Source: Haloimpatiens lingqiaonensis (GTDB taxonomy: Bacteria > Bacillota > Clostridia > Clostridiales > Clostridiaceae). From it: a stretch of 32,195 bases of DNA. Position numbers and translations under genes: made by a program. The notes below the pieces were generated by a model. It did not search any database. It saw only the letters and a program-made list of their open reading frames with translations, and was not told where the DNA came from. Below, one piece after another: positions 1 through 6,525 of the stretch (position 1 is its first letter; each line of letters starts with the position of its first letter). Where the stretch lies: assembly GCF_901447495.1 (NCBI RefSeq), contig NZ_CABDWS010000035.1:1-32195 (forward strand), read 5' to 3'.

Positions 1-1
1 A

Positions 2-79
2 GCAACTATGGAATTGGGAGAATCCCCACAGAAAAACATAGATACTTTCTTATCTATACTAAAATATAAAAATAAATAA
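2..79 (+). CDS. C-terminal tail of a gene cut by the window edge
   Basis: An open frame runs in from the left edge and ends at TAA (77-79), giving about 25 residues ending in FLSILKYKNK. The amphipathic, lysine-rich ending looks like a real protein C-terminus. It lies 55 bp upstream of the ABC ATPase start, so the two may share an operon. The piece is too short to name. Another frame is also open to TAA at 67-69, so even the frame choice is uncertain. Confidence 0.35.
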   Translation, partial: ATMELGESPQKNIDTFLSILKYKNK

Positions 80-134
80 GTTTATAGTCAGTTAAATGAC
101 TGCTATAAACTTATTATACGAGGAGGATTATATT

Positions 135-1208
135 ATGGAAAAAAGATCTAAAGGAGTTAATATAAAAAATTTAAGTAAAATATATATTGGGGCTAATAAT
201 AATGAATTTAAAGCTGTTGACAATATATCAGTAGACATTAGACCAGGAGAATTTGTAACTTTACTTGGACCATCTGGATGTGGTAAGACTACTACATTGA
301 GAATGATAGCTGGATTTGAAATCCCAACCATGGGAGAGATATATCTAGGGGGAGATAAGATAAACGATCTTCCACCAGACAAAAGAGATAGTGCTATGGT
401 TTTCCAAAGCTATGCCCTTTTCCCTCATTACAATATTTATGATAATATAGCATATGGTTTAAAGTTAAAGAAAATAAGTAAGGATGAAATAAAAAATAAA
501 GTAGATAATATTATTGAACTAGTGGGATTAAAGGGAATGGAAAATAGATATCCAAACCAATTATCCGGAGGGCAGCAGCAAAGGGTTGCGCTAGCTCGTG
601 CACTAGTTATGGAGCCAGGAGTATTGCTATTTGACGAACCTCTTTCAAACCTTGATGCAAAGCTTAGAGTATATATGAGAACAGAAATTAGAAAAATACA
701 ACAAAAGGTTGGTATTACAGCAGTTTATGTTACTCACGATCAGTCAGAAGCTATGAGCTTATCTGATAGAATCATTATAATGAACAAAGGAATAATTGAG
801 CAGGTTGGAACTCCTAAAGAGGTTTATTACACACCAAAAACAGAATTTGTTGCGGATTTCATTGGTACAGCAAACTTTATAAGTGCTACAATAGATAGTG
901 TAGAGAATGGCATAGCGGAAGTTTCTATTTGCGGCAAAAAAATGAGCATACCTTATAAGGGAGATAAAAAAGGTGGCAGTGCTTGTAAATTGGTTTTAAG
1001 ACCAGAGGCAGTGGAAATAGGCAGAGAAGGATTTTTAGAAGGAAAAGTTACACTATCAACATTTATGGGTTCTTACCAAGATTATGTGGTTAAAGTAGGA
1101 GAGGAAGAAGTTAAAATTCAACATAACAACCCTCAGGTAAAAGAAATTTTCAATGAAGGGGAAAATGTAAAAGTAAGCTTCTCACCATATAATGTTCATA
1201 TAATATAA
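135..1208 (+). CDS. ABC transporter ATP-binding protein (PotA/FbpC-type importer ATPase)
   Basis: Cytoplasmic ATPase that would drive a solute importer. From the ATG at 135 (357 aa) the visible motifs are Walker A GPSGCGKTT (45-53), Q-loop VFQSYALFPH, signature LSGGQQQR (143-150), Walker B with D167-E168, and H-loop H201. A TOBE-like C-terminal domain occupies about 240-357. An upstream ATG at 96 is in frame, but 135 is preferred because AGGAGG (121-126) sits 8 bases before it. Family members carry polyamines, iron, thiamine or 2-aminoethylphosphonate, and the sequence does not say which. No permease or binding protein lies next to it here, so its partners are probably upstream of the window. 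An IS110 element lies just downstream. Confidence 0.9.
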   Translation: MEKRSKGVNIKNLSKIYIGANNNEFKAVDNISVDIRPGEFVTLLGPSGCGKTTTLRMIAGFEIPTMGEIYLGGDKINDLPPDKRDSAMVFQSYALFPHYNIYDNIAYGLKLKKISKDEIKNKVDNIIELVGLKGMENRYPNQLSGGQQQRVALARALVMEPGVLLFDEPLSNLDAKLRVYMRTEIRKIQQKVGITAVYVTHDQSEAMSLSDRIIIMNKGIIEQVGTPKEVYYTPKTEFVADFIGTANFISATIDSVENGIAEVSICGKKMSIPYKGDKKGGSACKLVLRPEAVEIGREGFLEGKVTLSTFMGSYQDYVVKVGEEEVKIQHNNPQVKEIFNEGENVKVSFSPYNVHII

Positions 1209-1220
1209 TATTAGTGAGAG

Positions 1221-1283
1221 GTAAAAAGTAAGAGGTGAAAAGTAAAAAGTAATAAGTAAAAAGTAAGAGGTAAAAAGTAAGAG
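1221..1283. repeat. 63-bp minisatellite unit, left of the IS110 element
   Basis: AT-rich unit built from imperfect GTAAAAAGTAAGAG and GTGAAAAGTAAAAAGTAATA subunits. It is identical base for base to 3090-3152 on the other side of the IS; counting two more bases on the left the match is 65 bp. It begins 12 bp after the ATPase stop codon. The irregular interior makes chance identity unlikely, so the two copies were probably adjacent tandem units before the IS inserted. Confidence 0.85.
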
Positions 1284-1400
1284 ACCAGCTAGTAAAAGTC
1301 AATAAGTTTTTATAAAAATTTTTATTAATAAAAATAGGCATAACAAAAAGTCCATTGAAAAACACGAACAATGGAAAATGGCTCCTAATTGTTTTAGCCG

Positions 1401-2696
1401 TTAGGCTGCGCGGGTTGATTTATTGTTTAGATACATTTTTGAATGTATTTTGGGGTCACGTAATTCATACTCCTTTTGGTTTTTAAGAACAGAGAATATG
1501 TAGTTAATTAGCTTATGCATTATTGCAACTAAGCCTACTTTTTTCTTTTTACCTTTCATATTCTCATTATAGAAATTTAGTAGAACTTTATTTATAGGTT
1601 CACCTTTTCTATTCTTACGTATGGATGCTAACGCGACAGCGTATAAGGCTCTACGGCCTATTCTGGTACCTCGTTTAGACATGGCATTTCTGTCACTAGT
1701 AAACTTACCAGATTGGCTAACAGAGGGATCTAAACCAAAATAAGCAACTAAGTGTTTAGGCTTAACAAAGCCTTTAATATTGCCTATTTCACTCATTATT
1801 GTAATGGCAGTTAGTGCTCCAACACCTGGTATTGAGTAAAGTAATTGTACATTTTTCTTAAATTCATCAGATACTTCATTACTACGCATTAATAGATGAA
1901 TTTCTGTTAATAGATTTTCAATTTGGATTTCTAGTGATTCTATTACTGCGATAGTATTAATTATTTTTACAAACAGACTTGGTGATTTAAGGCCAATGTA
2001 AACAGCGTCCTCTGCAGCAGCATATAGCTTTTTATAAGTTTTTTCACTGTGTGCTAGCCCTCTTTTGGAACTGGTTGAAATGAGGTTAATAAGTTCATTT
2101 CTATCAGCATTTAAAACTGCTTCAGGGCTAGAATACTTTTTTAATATAGCTATTGATGTTTTTCCAGTAATGTCCGAAAAGACAGTGCTATAACTAGGAA
2201 ATATAACTCTTAAATCAGTAGAAAGCTTTTTCTTAAATGCAGATTTACTATCAGTAAATTTATAGTAATCTCTACAAAGAGACTTTAAAGTGTAGATTTC
2301 AACATCAAAATCAGAAGAATATTTAACATTTTGAAATTTACCTATAGTAGCAATGGTTAATGCATCTTTTTTATCATTTTTCACTTTTCTTATTCCACTA
2401 TTTTTGTTACAATTAGTAATGAGTGGATTAAGGATACATACTTCAAATGTATCTTTAAGAAAGTGGAAAAGAGTAAGATGGTATACACCAGTAGATTCCA
2501 TGAAAATACCAGTTTTCATGTTAAACTCTTCTTCCGCTTTTTTTATTTGATCTACTAGGTAATCAAAACCATTTCTGCTATGCATAATCTTAAAAGGCTT
2601 TCTATAAATTTCACCGTTAGGTGCTAGTATGGCAACTACTGAGAAGTCTGCTGATACATCAATTCCAACTGTTGGTCTATAAAAAAATTTACTCAT
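1401..2696 (-). CDS. IS110-family transposase (DEDD/serine recombinase)
   Basis: 431-aa recombinase that moves its element under direction of a bridge RNA (established for IS110 relatives). The N-terminal RuvC-like domain shows the DEDD residues D13 (VGIDVS), E67 (MESTGVYH), D108 and D111 (NDKKDA). The middle is helical. The C-terminal Transposase_20 domain has SIPGVGALTA followed by LDPSVSQSGK (about 322-331), which should contain the catalytic serine, and then SKRGTRIGRRALY. The ATG at 2696 has AAAGGAG (complement of 2706-2712) about 9 bases upstream. The reading frame is full length and undamaged, so the element may still be active. Confidence 0.95.
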   Translation of the reverse strand: MSKFFYRPTVGIDVSADFSVVAILAPNGEIYRKPFKIMHSRNGFDYLVDQIKKAEEEFNMKTGIFMESTGVYHLTLFHFLKDTFEVCILNPLITNCNKNSGIRKVKNDKKDALTIATIGKFQNVKYSSDFDVEIYTLKSLCRDYYKFTDSKSAFKKKLSTDLRVIFPSYSTVFSDITGKTSIAILKKYSSPEAVLNADRNELINLISTSSKRGLAHSEKTYKKLYAAAEDAVYIGLKSPSLFVKIINTIAVIESLEIQIENLLTEIHLLMRSNEVSDEFKKNVQLLYSIPGVGALTAITIMSEIGNIKGFVKPKHLVAYFGLDPSVSQSGKFTSDRNAMSKRGTRIGRRALYAVALASIRKNRKGEPINKVLLNFYNENMKGKKKKVGLVAIMHKLINYIFSVLKNQKEYELRDPKIHSKMYLNNKSTRAA

Positions 2697-2744
2697 ATAT
2701 ATTATCTCCTTTGTTTTTGAGATAGAATAGATATTCCATTTCTA

Positions 2745-2970
2745 TCAGTAATTTTGTAACCTTGTTTGTGACACAGGTAATTCCCGAAGGGAAACCTAAC
2801 CAGCTAAACACAGAATTCTCACTGATGGAATGATACTCTCTTCTACGGGTAATAATGACTCGCTAGAGTCACTTCCCAGGTAAAAACCATCTATCTTCTA
2901 TTCAAGAGATATTATACATCAATATTAACTAATTTGGTTTCCTTTTAAGGGAAAATAGAAAACTAAGTTA
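2745..2970 (-). ncRNA. Predicted bridge RNA of the IS110 element
   Basis: Read on the minus strand, this noncoding stretch has a 5' hairpin (TTTCC/GGAAA, 2938-2942/2950-2954) and two guide loops. In the target loop, 2878-2886 matches the right flank at 3088-3096 (AGGTAAAAA), and 2838-2842 is complementary in sense to AAGAG at 1279-1283. A perfect hairpin TGACTC/GAGTCA (2856-2871) separates these two segments. In the donor loop, 2799-2806 matches the element end at 1284-1291 (ACCAGCTA), and 2761-2765 is inverted relative to ACAAG at 3085-3089. TTCCC/GGGAA (2781-2793) separates these two. Order and orientation (LTG, RTG, LDG, RDG) follow the IS621 rules. The exact RNA ends are not known. Confidence 0.75.
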
Positions 2971-3089
2971 GAGTAGAAACATGCACCCTATCGGGTAAAA
3001 AAATTACGAATAATAGAAAAAAATCAGTTATAATGTTCGTAGGTAATATAGATAGTTTTCTATTGAATGTTATGACTACATTATACAAG

Positions 3090-3166
3090 GTAAAAAGTAA
3101 GAGGTGAAAAGTAAAAAGTAATAAGTAAAAAGTAAGAGGTAAAAAGTAAGAGGTAAAAAGTAATAG
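3090..3166. repeat. 63-bp minisatellite unit plus partial unit, right of the IS110 element
   Basis: 3090-3152 is identical to 1221-1283. A further partial subunit, GTAAAAAGTAATAG, follows to 3166, and a degenerate piece appears again near 3345-3356. The motif GTAAGAGGTAAAAAG, which is the IS110 target, occurs again inside each copy, so unoccupied target sites remain. Confidence 0.8.
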
Positions 3167-3239
3167 GCAAGAAGTAAGGAATTAATAAATAATTGAAAAT
3201 TATTATTGCATGGTTATGTTTAGGTATTTAGATGATAAG

Positions 3240-3275
3240 CAAATAAGGTCCTAGGGGCCTTATTTGTTTATATTA
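3240..3275 (+). terminator. Probable rho-independent terminator
   Basis: Perfect 9-bp stem CAAATAAGG (3240-3248) / CCTTATTTG (3258-3266), followed by a modest T-rich run. It may once have ended the ATPase transcript before the IS110 element inserted. The stretch 3167-3336 around it holds no convincing gene. Confidence 0.5.
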
Positions 3276-3336
3276 AGAATTAAGTCATATATTTTACTTT
3301 TCTTATATATGAAACAACTATTTTCTTAGACATTAC

Positions 3337-3366
3337 TTGCTTATAGTAAAAAGTAAAAATTATAAT
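3337..3366 (+). promoter_or_regulatory. Candidate promoter for the mgtC-like gene
   Basis: TTGCTT (3337-3342) and a perfect TATAAT (3361-3366) are separated by 18 bp. Transcription from here would give a leader of about 165 nt before the start codon at 3538. Confidence 0.4.
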
Positions 3367-3436
3367 CTTAAAAAATACAATTTATAAATTATTTTAATAT
3401 GGGACATTTAATGGGAGGAGGTGAGTTGTTGCAATA

Positions 3437-3519
3437 AATCTATAAAAGTATGACAGATCAGAAATATTTCAGAAACATTGAAGGGTGAATTAAAGAATGT
3501 CTATATATTTTTATAGATT
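3437..3519 (+). promoter_or_regulatory. Possible structured mRNA leader upstream of the mgtC-like gene
   Basis: An 11-bp perfect outer stem, AATCTATAAAA (3437-3447) / TTTTATAGATT (3509-3519), encloses GACA (3452-3455) / TGTC (3498-3501) and a GAAATATTTC palindrome (3461-3470). It ends 18 nt before the start codon. Leaders that sense ions often precede Mg2+-related genes, but this does not fit the M-box consensus as I know it. AT-rich DNA can form such stems by chance. Confidence 0.3.
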
Positions 3520-3537
3520 ATGGGCAACTAAGGCTAT

Positions 3538-4236
3538 ATGCTGATTCATGAGGTGGTTTTAAGGATTGCTCTTGCGGTTATAGTAGGTGGATTAATTGGG
3601 TATGAAAGAGAATTCAAGAATAGACCAGCAGGCTTTAGAACTCACATTTTAGTTTGTGTAGGTGCTGCGGTGATTTCTATGATTCAATTATATTCAGTGG
3701 AAGAAACTACTAGATTAATATTAGCACATCCACAGTTACAATCTGCTTTGAAGGCTGATATTGGAAGGCTTGGGGCACAAGTTATAAGTGGCATAGGTTT
3801 TTTAGGTGCAGGTACTATAATTCATGAAAAAGGGTCTGTTAAAGGGCTTACTACTGCGGCAAGTCTTTGGGTAGTAGCATGTATTGGATTAGCAGTGGGC
3901 CTTGGATACTACACTTTAACTTTGCTATCAACAGCTGCTGTTTTTATGGTACTAGCTTCACTTAAAAGATTTGAGGCTAGATTTATGGAGAAAGGGAATT
4001 TAGTTAAAATTGAACTTCAATATATTGATAAAAAGCAATTAACATATATTATTGAAGGATATTTTGAAGATAAAAATATAAAAGTACAAAACATTGAATT
4101 TTCTTTAGAAGATGATGATAATATATATAAAAGCAGTCTTTATACTGTATTGGTACCTAGATATATTAAAATAAGCAAAATAATTCAAGAATTATCGGTT
4201 TATGAAGGGATAGAAAAAGTTAATTTAGTTGAATAA
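3538..4236 (+). CDS. MgtC/SapB family membrane protein
   Basis: 232-aa membrane protein of the MgtC/SapB family, associated with Mg2+ limitation, acid or virulence adaptation. About four N-terminal membrane segments (residues 1-140) carry the family hallmarks GGLIGYERE, RPAGFRTHILVCVGAA, GIGFLGAGTI and KGLTTAASLWVVA. A soluble, ACT-like C-terminal domain (about 150-232) follows. The start is fixed because an in-frame TAA lies at 3529-3531; the ribosome site (CTAAGG) is weak and close. A strong hairpin at 4361-4395 ends the unit, so the gene looks monocistronic. Family assignment is firm; the physiological role is not. Confidence 0.9.
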   Translation: MLIHEVVLRIALAVIVGGLIGYEREFKNRPAGFRTHILVCVGAAVISMIQLYSVEETTRLILAHPQLQSALKADIGRLGAQVISGIGFLGAGTIIHEKGSVKGLTTAASLWVVACIGLAVGLGYYTLTLLSTAAVFMVLASLKRFEARFMEKGNLVKIELQYIDKKQLTYIIEGYFEDKNIKVQNIEFSLEDDDNIYKSSLYTVLVPRYIKISKIIQELSVYEGIEKVNLVE

Positions 4237-4360
4237 CTATATGCCGATTGTTTTATAGGATGGTGACAAGGAAGCCACTGTTGCTTGTTTAGGTGGTAAT
4301 TGACAGAAATTTAAGCATTTGAAAAATAATTTAATATAATAAAATTCGATAATTTTAACG

Positions 4361-4395
4361 AATACAGCTCAATTGTGATACAATTGAGCTGTATT
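4361..4395. terminator. Strong, possibly bidirectional terminator hairpin
   Basis: Perfect 16-bp stem AATACAGCTCAATTGT (4361-4376) / ACAATTGAGCTGTATT (4380-4395) with a 3-nt loop. It lies between the mgtC-like gene and the sensor kinase. The following T-run is weak. Confidence 0.7.
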
Positions 4396-4472
4396 AATTT
4401 ATCTGATATTTATTAACTCAACTTTCTCATATAAATTTTAAATTTAGTATAGATTCTAAAAAGGAGAGTTTT

Positions 4473-6230
4473 ATGAAAAAAATTTTTTCATTTAAAAATA
4501 GACTTTGGTTTAGAAATAAACATAAAGGAAGTTTTAAGGATAAGTTGTTTAGGGGATTCCTATTAGTAGGAATATTGCCTCTTTTGAGTATGACTATTTT
4601 TTTCTACCACAACACTAGTAAATCTATTACTAGTAAATTGGATATTTCGGTAAAAGAAAATTTAGAGGTAGTAAGTAAGCTTATAGATTCGTCACTAGGA
4701 AGTTTTATAAGCATAAGCAATTATATATCAGAAAATAAAGAAGTAAGAGAAATTTTAAAGAAAAAAGATTATAATAGTTATGAAGAAAAATTTTCAGATA
4801 TTCAGAAAATATATAGGATAACTAGCGGGGTATTAGCTACACAAAAAAGGGACGTGCCTATATACATAACTGGAATGAGCCGATACAGCCATTTTAGTAC
4901 TACGGATTATTATCCTCCTATATATGAGAACTTAAATAGTGATTTTTTTAAATTAATTGATAAAAGAGAAAATGAAAAATTTTTATATGTACATAGAAGA
5001 GTAGATGGAAAAGATAGAAAAGATATTGTAATGGCTATAGGAAAGGAAATAAAGGACATAGAAAGTGGAGAAAAAATAGGATATGTAGTGGTTGACTTAT
5101 ATGATGACTATTTTAATGATATTTTTAAATACTTAAAAGTTTATAAGGATAATAATATTTTTGTTTTAGACAGAGATGGAAAAATTATAACGGATAAAAT
5201 AAACAAAAATAAAACTGGATTTTACTTTTATGAAGAGTACTTGGATGAAGTGCTTAAGAATAATAAAGGAAAATTTCCTTGTACTTTAAACAATAAAAAA
5301 TACACTGCTTATTTTACAACTTTAAGTGATACAGGACTTAAAATAGTGGAAATAATTCCACAAAGCCAATTATATAAAGATAAAAGAGTCATTATATTTA
5401 CTTTCATGTTATTGCTTATTTTATTTGCTGTACTAGCTATAATTACTTCTTTTGTGTTGTCTAAAAATATATCTAAGCCTATAAATGAACTATCTGATTT
5501 AATGGATAGGGTGGAAAAGGGCGATAGAAACGTGAATTTTTCTATTGATACAGAGGATGAAATTGCTCACATGGGTAATAGCTTTAACAATATGCTTAAG
5601 GAGATTAATAGGTTAATAGAAGAAGTTTATGTTAAACAGTATTTGCTAAAGGAAGCAGAATTCAAGGCTCTTAAAGCTCAAGTAAATCCTCATTTTTTAT
5701 ATAATACATTGGAGTCAATTAATTGGATGGCAAAGCTTGGAGATTTGCAAGGAGTAAGCACTATGGTCACAAGTTTAGGAAAGTTTTTACGATATAGTAT
5801 TAGTAAAAAAGGTGATATAGTAACAATAGAAGAAGAGATGCAACAGGTTAATAATTATTTAACCATACAGAAAATTAGATATGGAGATAAATTTCAGGTA
5901 TTTATTGAAGTAGAAGAGGATGTTTATAAGCAAAATATTCTTAGGCTTTTAATTCAACCATTGGTGGAAAATGCTATAACTCATGGTTTGGAACAAAAGA
6001 GAGGTAAGGGCAAGCTTATTATAAAAGGATATTTAGAAGAAAATATAATTTATATTGATGTTATAGACGATGGCATTGGAGTTGGAAATAGCAATAGTTC
6101 AGGAGAAAAAATAGGTTTAAGTAATGTGGACAATAGAATAAAGATTCAATATGGAGATGAGTATGGAGCAACATTACTTAGTGAAGAAGGATTTACTATA
6201 TCTAGAATTAGTATACCTGCTGGAGTGTAA
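4473..6230 (+). CDS. YesM-like membrane sensor histidine kinase
   Basis: 585-aa membrane kinase that would sense an external or envelope signal and phosphorylate the regulator at 6526. TM1 is at about 27-46, followed by an extracytoplasmic sensor domain of about 260 residues (47-305) and TM2 at 306-330. HAMP lies at about 331-385. The His_kinase motif NPHFLYNTLE has phospho-acceptor H407. The ATPase domain has its N-box at VENAITHG (N500) and a G1 box IDDGIG (D532-D533). Ribosome site AAGGAGAG precedes the ATG. YesM/YesN pairs usually sit beside ABC importers and control them, which fits the YnjB-type importer 4 kb downstream. The signal cannot be read from the sequence. Confidence 0.93.
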   Translation: MKKIFSFKNRLWFRNKHKGSFKDKLFRGFLLVGILPLLSMTIFFYHNTSKSITSKLDISVKENLEVVSKLIDSSLGSFISISNYISENKEVREILKKKDYNSYEEKFSDIQKIYRITSGVLATQKRDVPIYITGMSRYSHFSTTDYYPPIYENLNSDFFKLIDKRENEKFLYVHRRVDGKDRKDIVMAIGKEIKDIESGEKIGYVVVDLYDDYFNDIFKYLKVYKDNNIFVLDRDGKIITDKINKNKTGFYFYEEYLDEVLKNNKGKFPCTLNNKKYTAYFTTLSDTGLKIVEIIPQSQLYKDKRVIIFTFMLLLILFAVLAIITSFVLSKNISKPINELSDLMDRVEKGDRNVNFSIDTEDEIAHMGNSFNNMLKEINRLIEEVYVKQYLLKEAEFKALKAQVNPHFLYNTLESINWMAKLGDLQGVSTMVTSLGKFLRYSISKKGDIVTIEEEMQQVNNYLTIQKIRYGDKFQVFIEVEEDVYKQNILRLLIQPLVENAITHGLEQKRGKGKLIIKGYLEENIIYIDVIDDGIGVGNSNSSGEKIGLSNVDNRIKIQYGDEYGATLLSEEGFTISRISIPAGV

Positions 6231-6300
6231 AAGTGTAGAGTAATGTTTAGTATATAAGCCAGTGAAGAGTAATGTAGAAAATTTAACGTTAATATAAACA

Positions 6301-6460
6301 GAGCTTTTAGCTTCAGATGGAGTTTTTACTCCAACTGAAGGTTAGAGATCGTTATCCAGGGACGTAGCTGCCGTTATCTCCCACTTTGTTAGAAGTGGGA
6401 GTGCTACGGCAGGTAGTCATCGGATAAAAAATATTCCATCTCCTATAGGTGGGAGAGTTC
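6301..6460. other. Hairpin-rich insertion between kinase and regulator (MITE/PATE-like or ncRNA)
   Basis: The 295 bp between the two genes is visibly more GC-rich than its surroundings and unusually structured. Hairpin 1 spans 6311-6340, a 13-bp stem with one A.A mismatch and a TTTT loop. An outer stem TTATCC (6352-6357) / GGATAA (6422-6427) encloses hairpin 2: TGCCGT (6369-6374) / ACGGCA (6406-6411) stacked on CTCCCACTT (6378-6386) / AAGTGGGAG (6393-6401). Hairpin 3 is TCTCC (6439-6443) / GGAGA (6452-6456). There is no coding frame. It resembles end structures of IS200/IS605-like elements, but the family is not proven. Confidence 0.55.
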
Positions 6461-6525
6461 ACATTGAGATTACATAGTAAAGTTCATTGCATGTATAAAT
6501 TTAGTAGTTTGAGGAGGATATACTT

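Larger units (their letters stand above)
1284..3087 (-). mobile_element. IS110-family insertion sequence, about 1.8 kb
   Basis: The boundaries are set by the flanking repeat. The left repeat ends ...GTAAGAG at 1283 and the right repeat resumes AGGTAAAAAG at 3088. On the transposase strand both junctions carry the dinucleotide CT (complement of 1282-1283 and 3088-3089), the core used by IS621. No terminal inverted repeats are seen, as expected for this family. There are about 390 bp of noncoding DNA upstream of the transposase and about 117 bp downstream, which is the IS110-group layout with the bridge RNA on the 5' side. A TATAAT (complement of 3080-3085) lies just inside the upstream end, as expected if a junction promoter forms in the excised circle. 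Confidence 0.85.

Noticed and set aside
128-382. Minus-strand frame within the ABC ATPase, and similar antisense frames elsewhere (for example 11017-11430, 8405-8647, 15573-15833)
   Set aside because: They lie opposite genes with clear family motifs, have no ribosome sites, and translate to composition typical of antisense shadows.
1150-1371. Minus-strand 73-aa frame across the left repeat
   Set aside because: It is low-complexity translation of the minisatellite (LLFTYYF-type) without a ribosome site.
1221-3166. CRISPR array suggested by repeated AT-rich units
   Set aside because: Units are contiguous without spacers, are built of short irregular subunits, and have no cas genes nearby; they are minisatellite DNA.
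3413-3530. M-box or other known riboswitch upstream of the mgtC-like gene
   Set aside because: AGGTGAG is present, but the remaining M-box consensus segments as I know them are not; only a generic structured leader can be supported.
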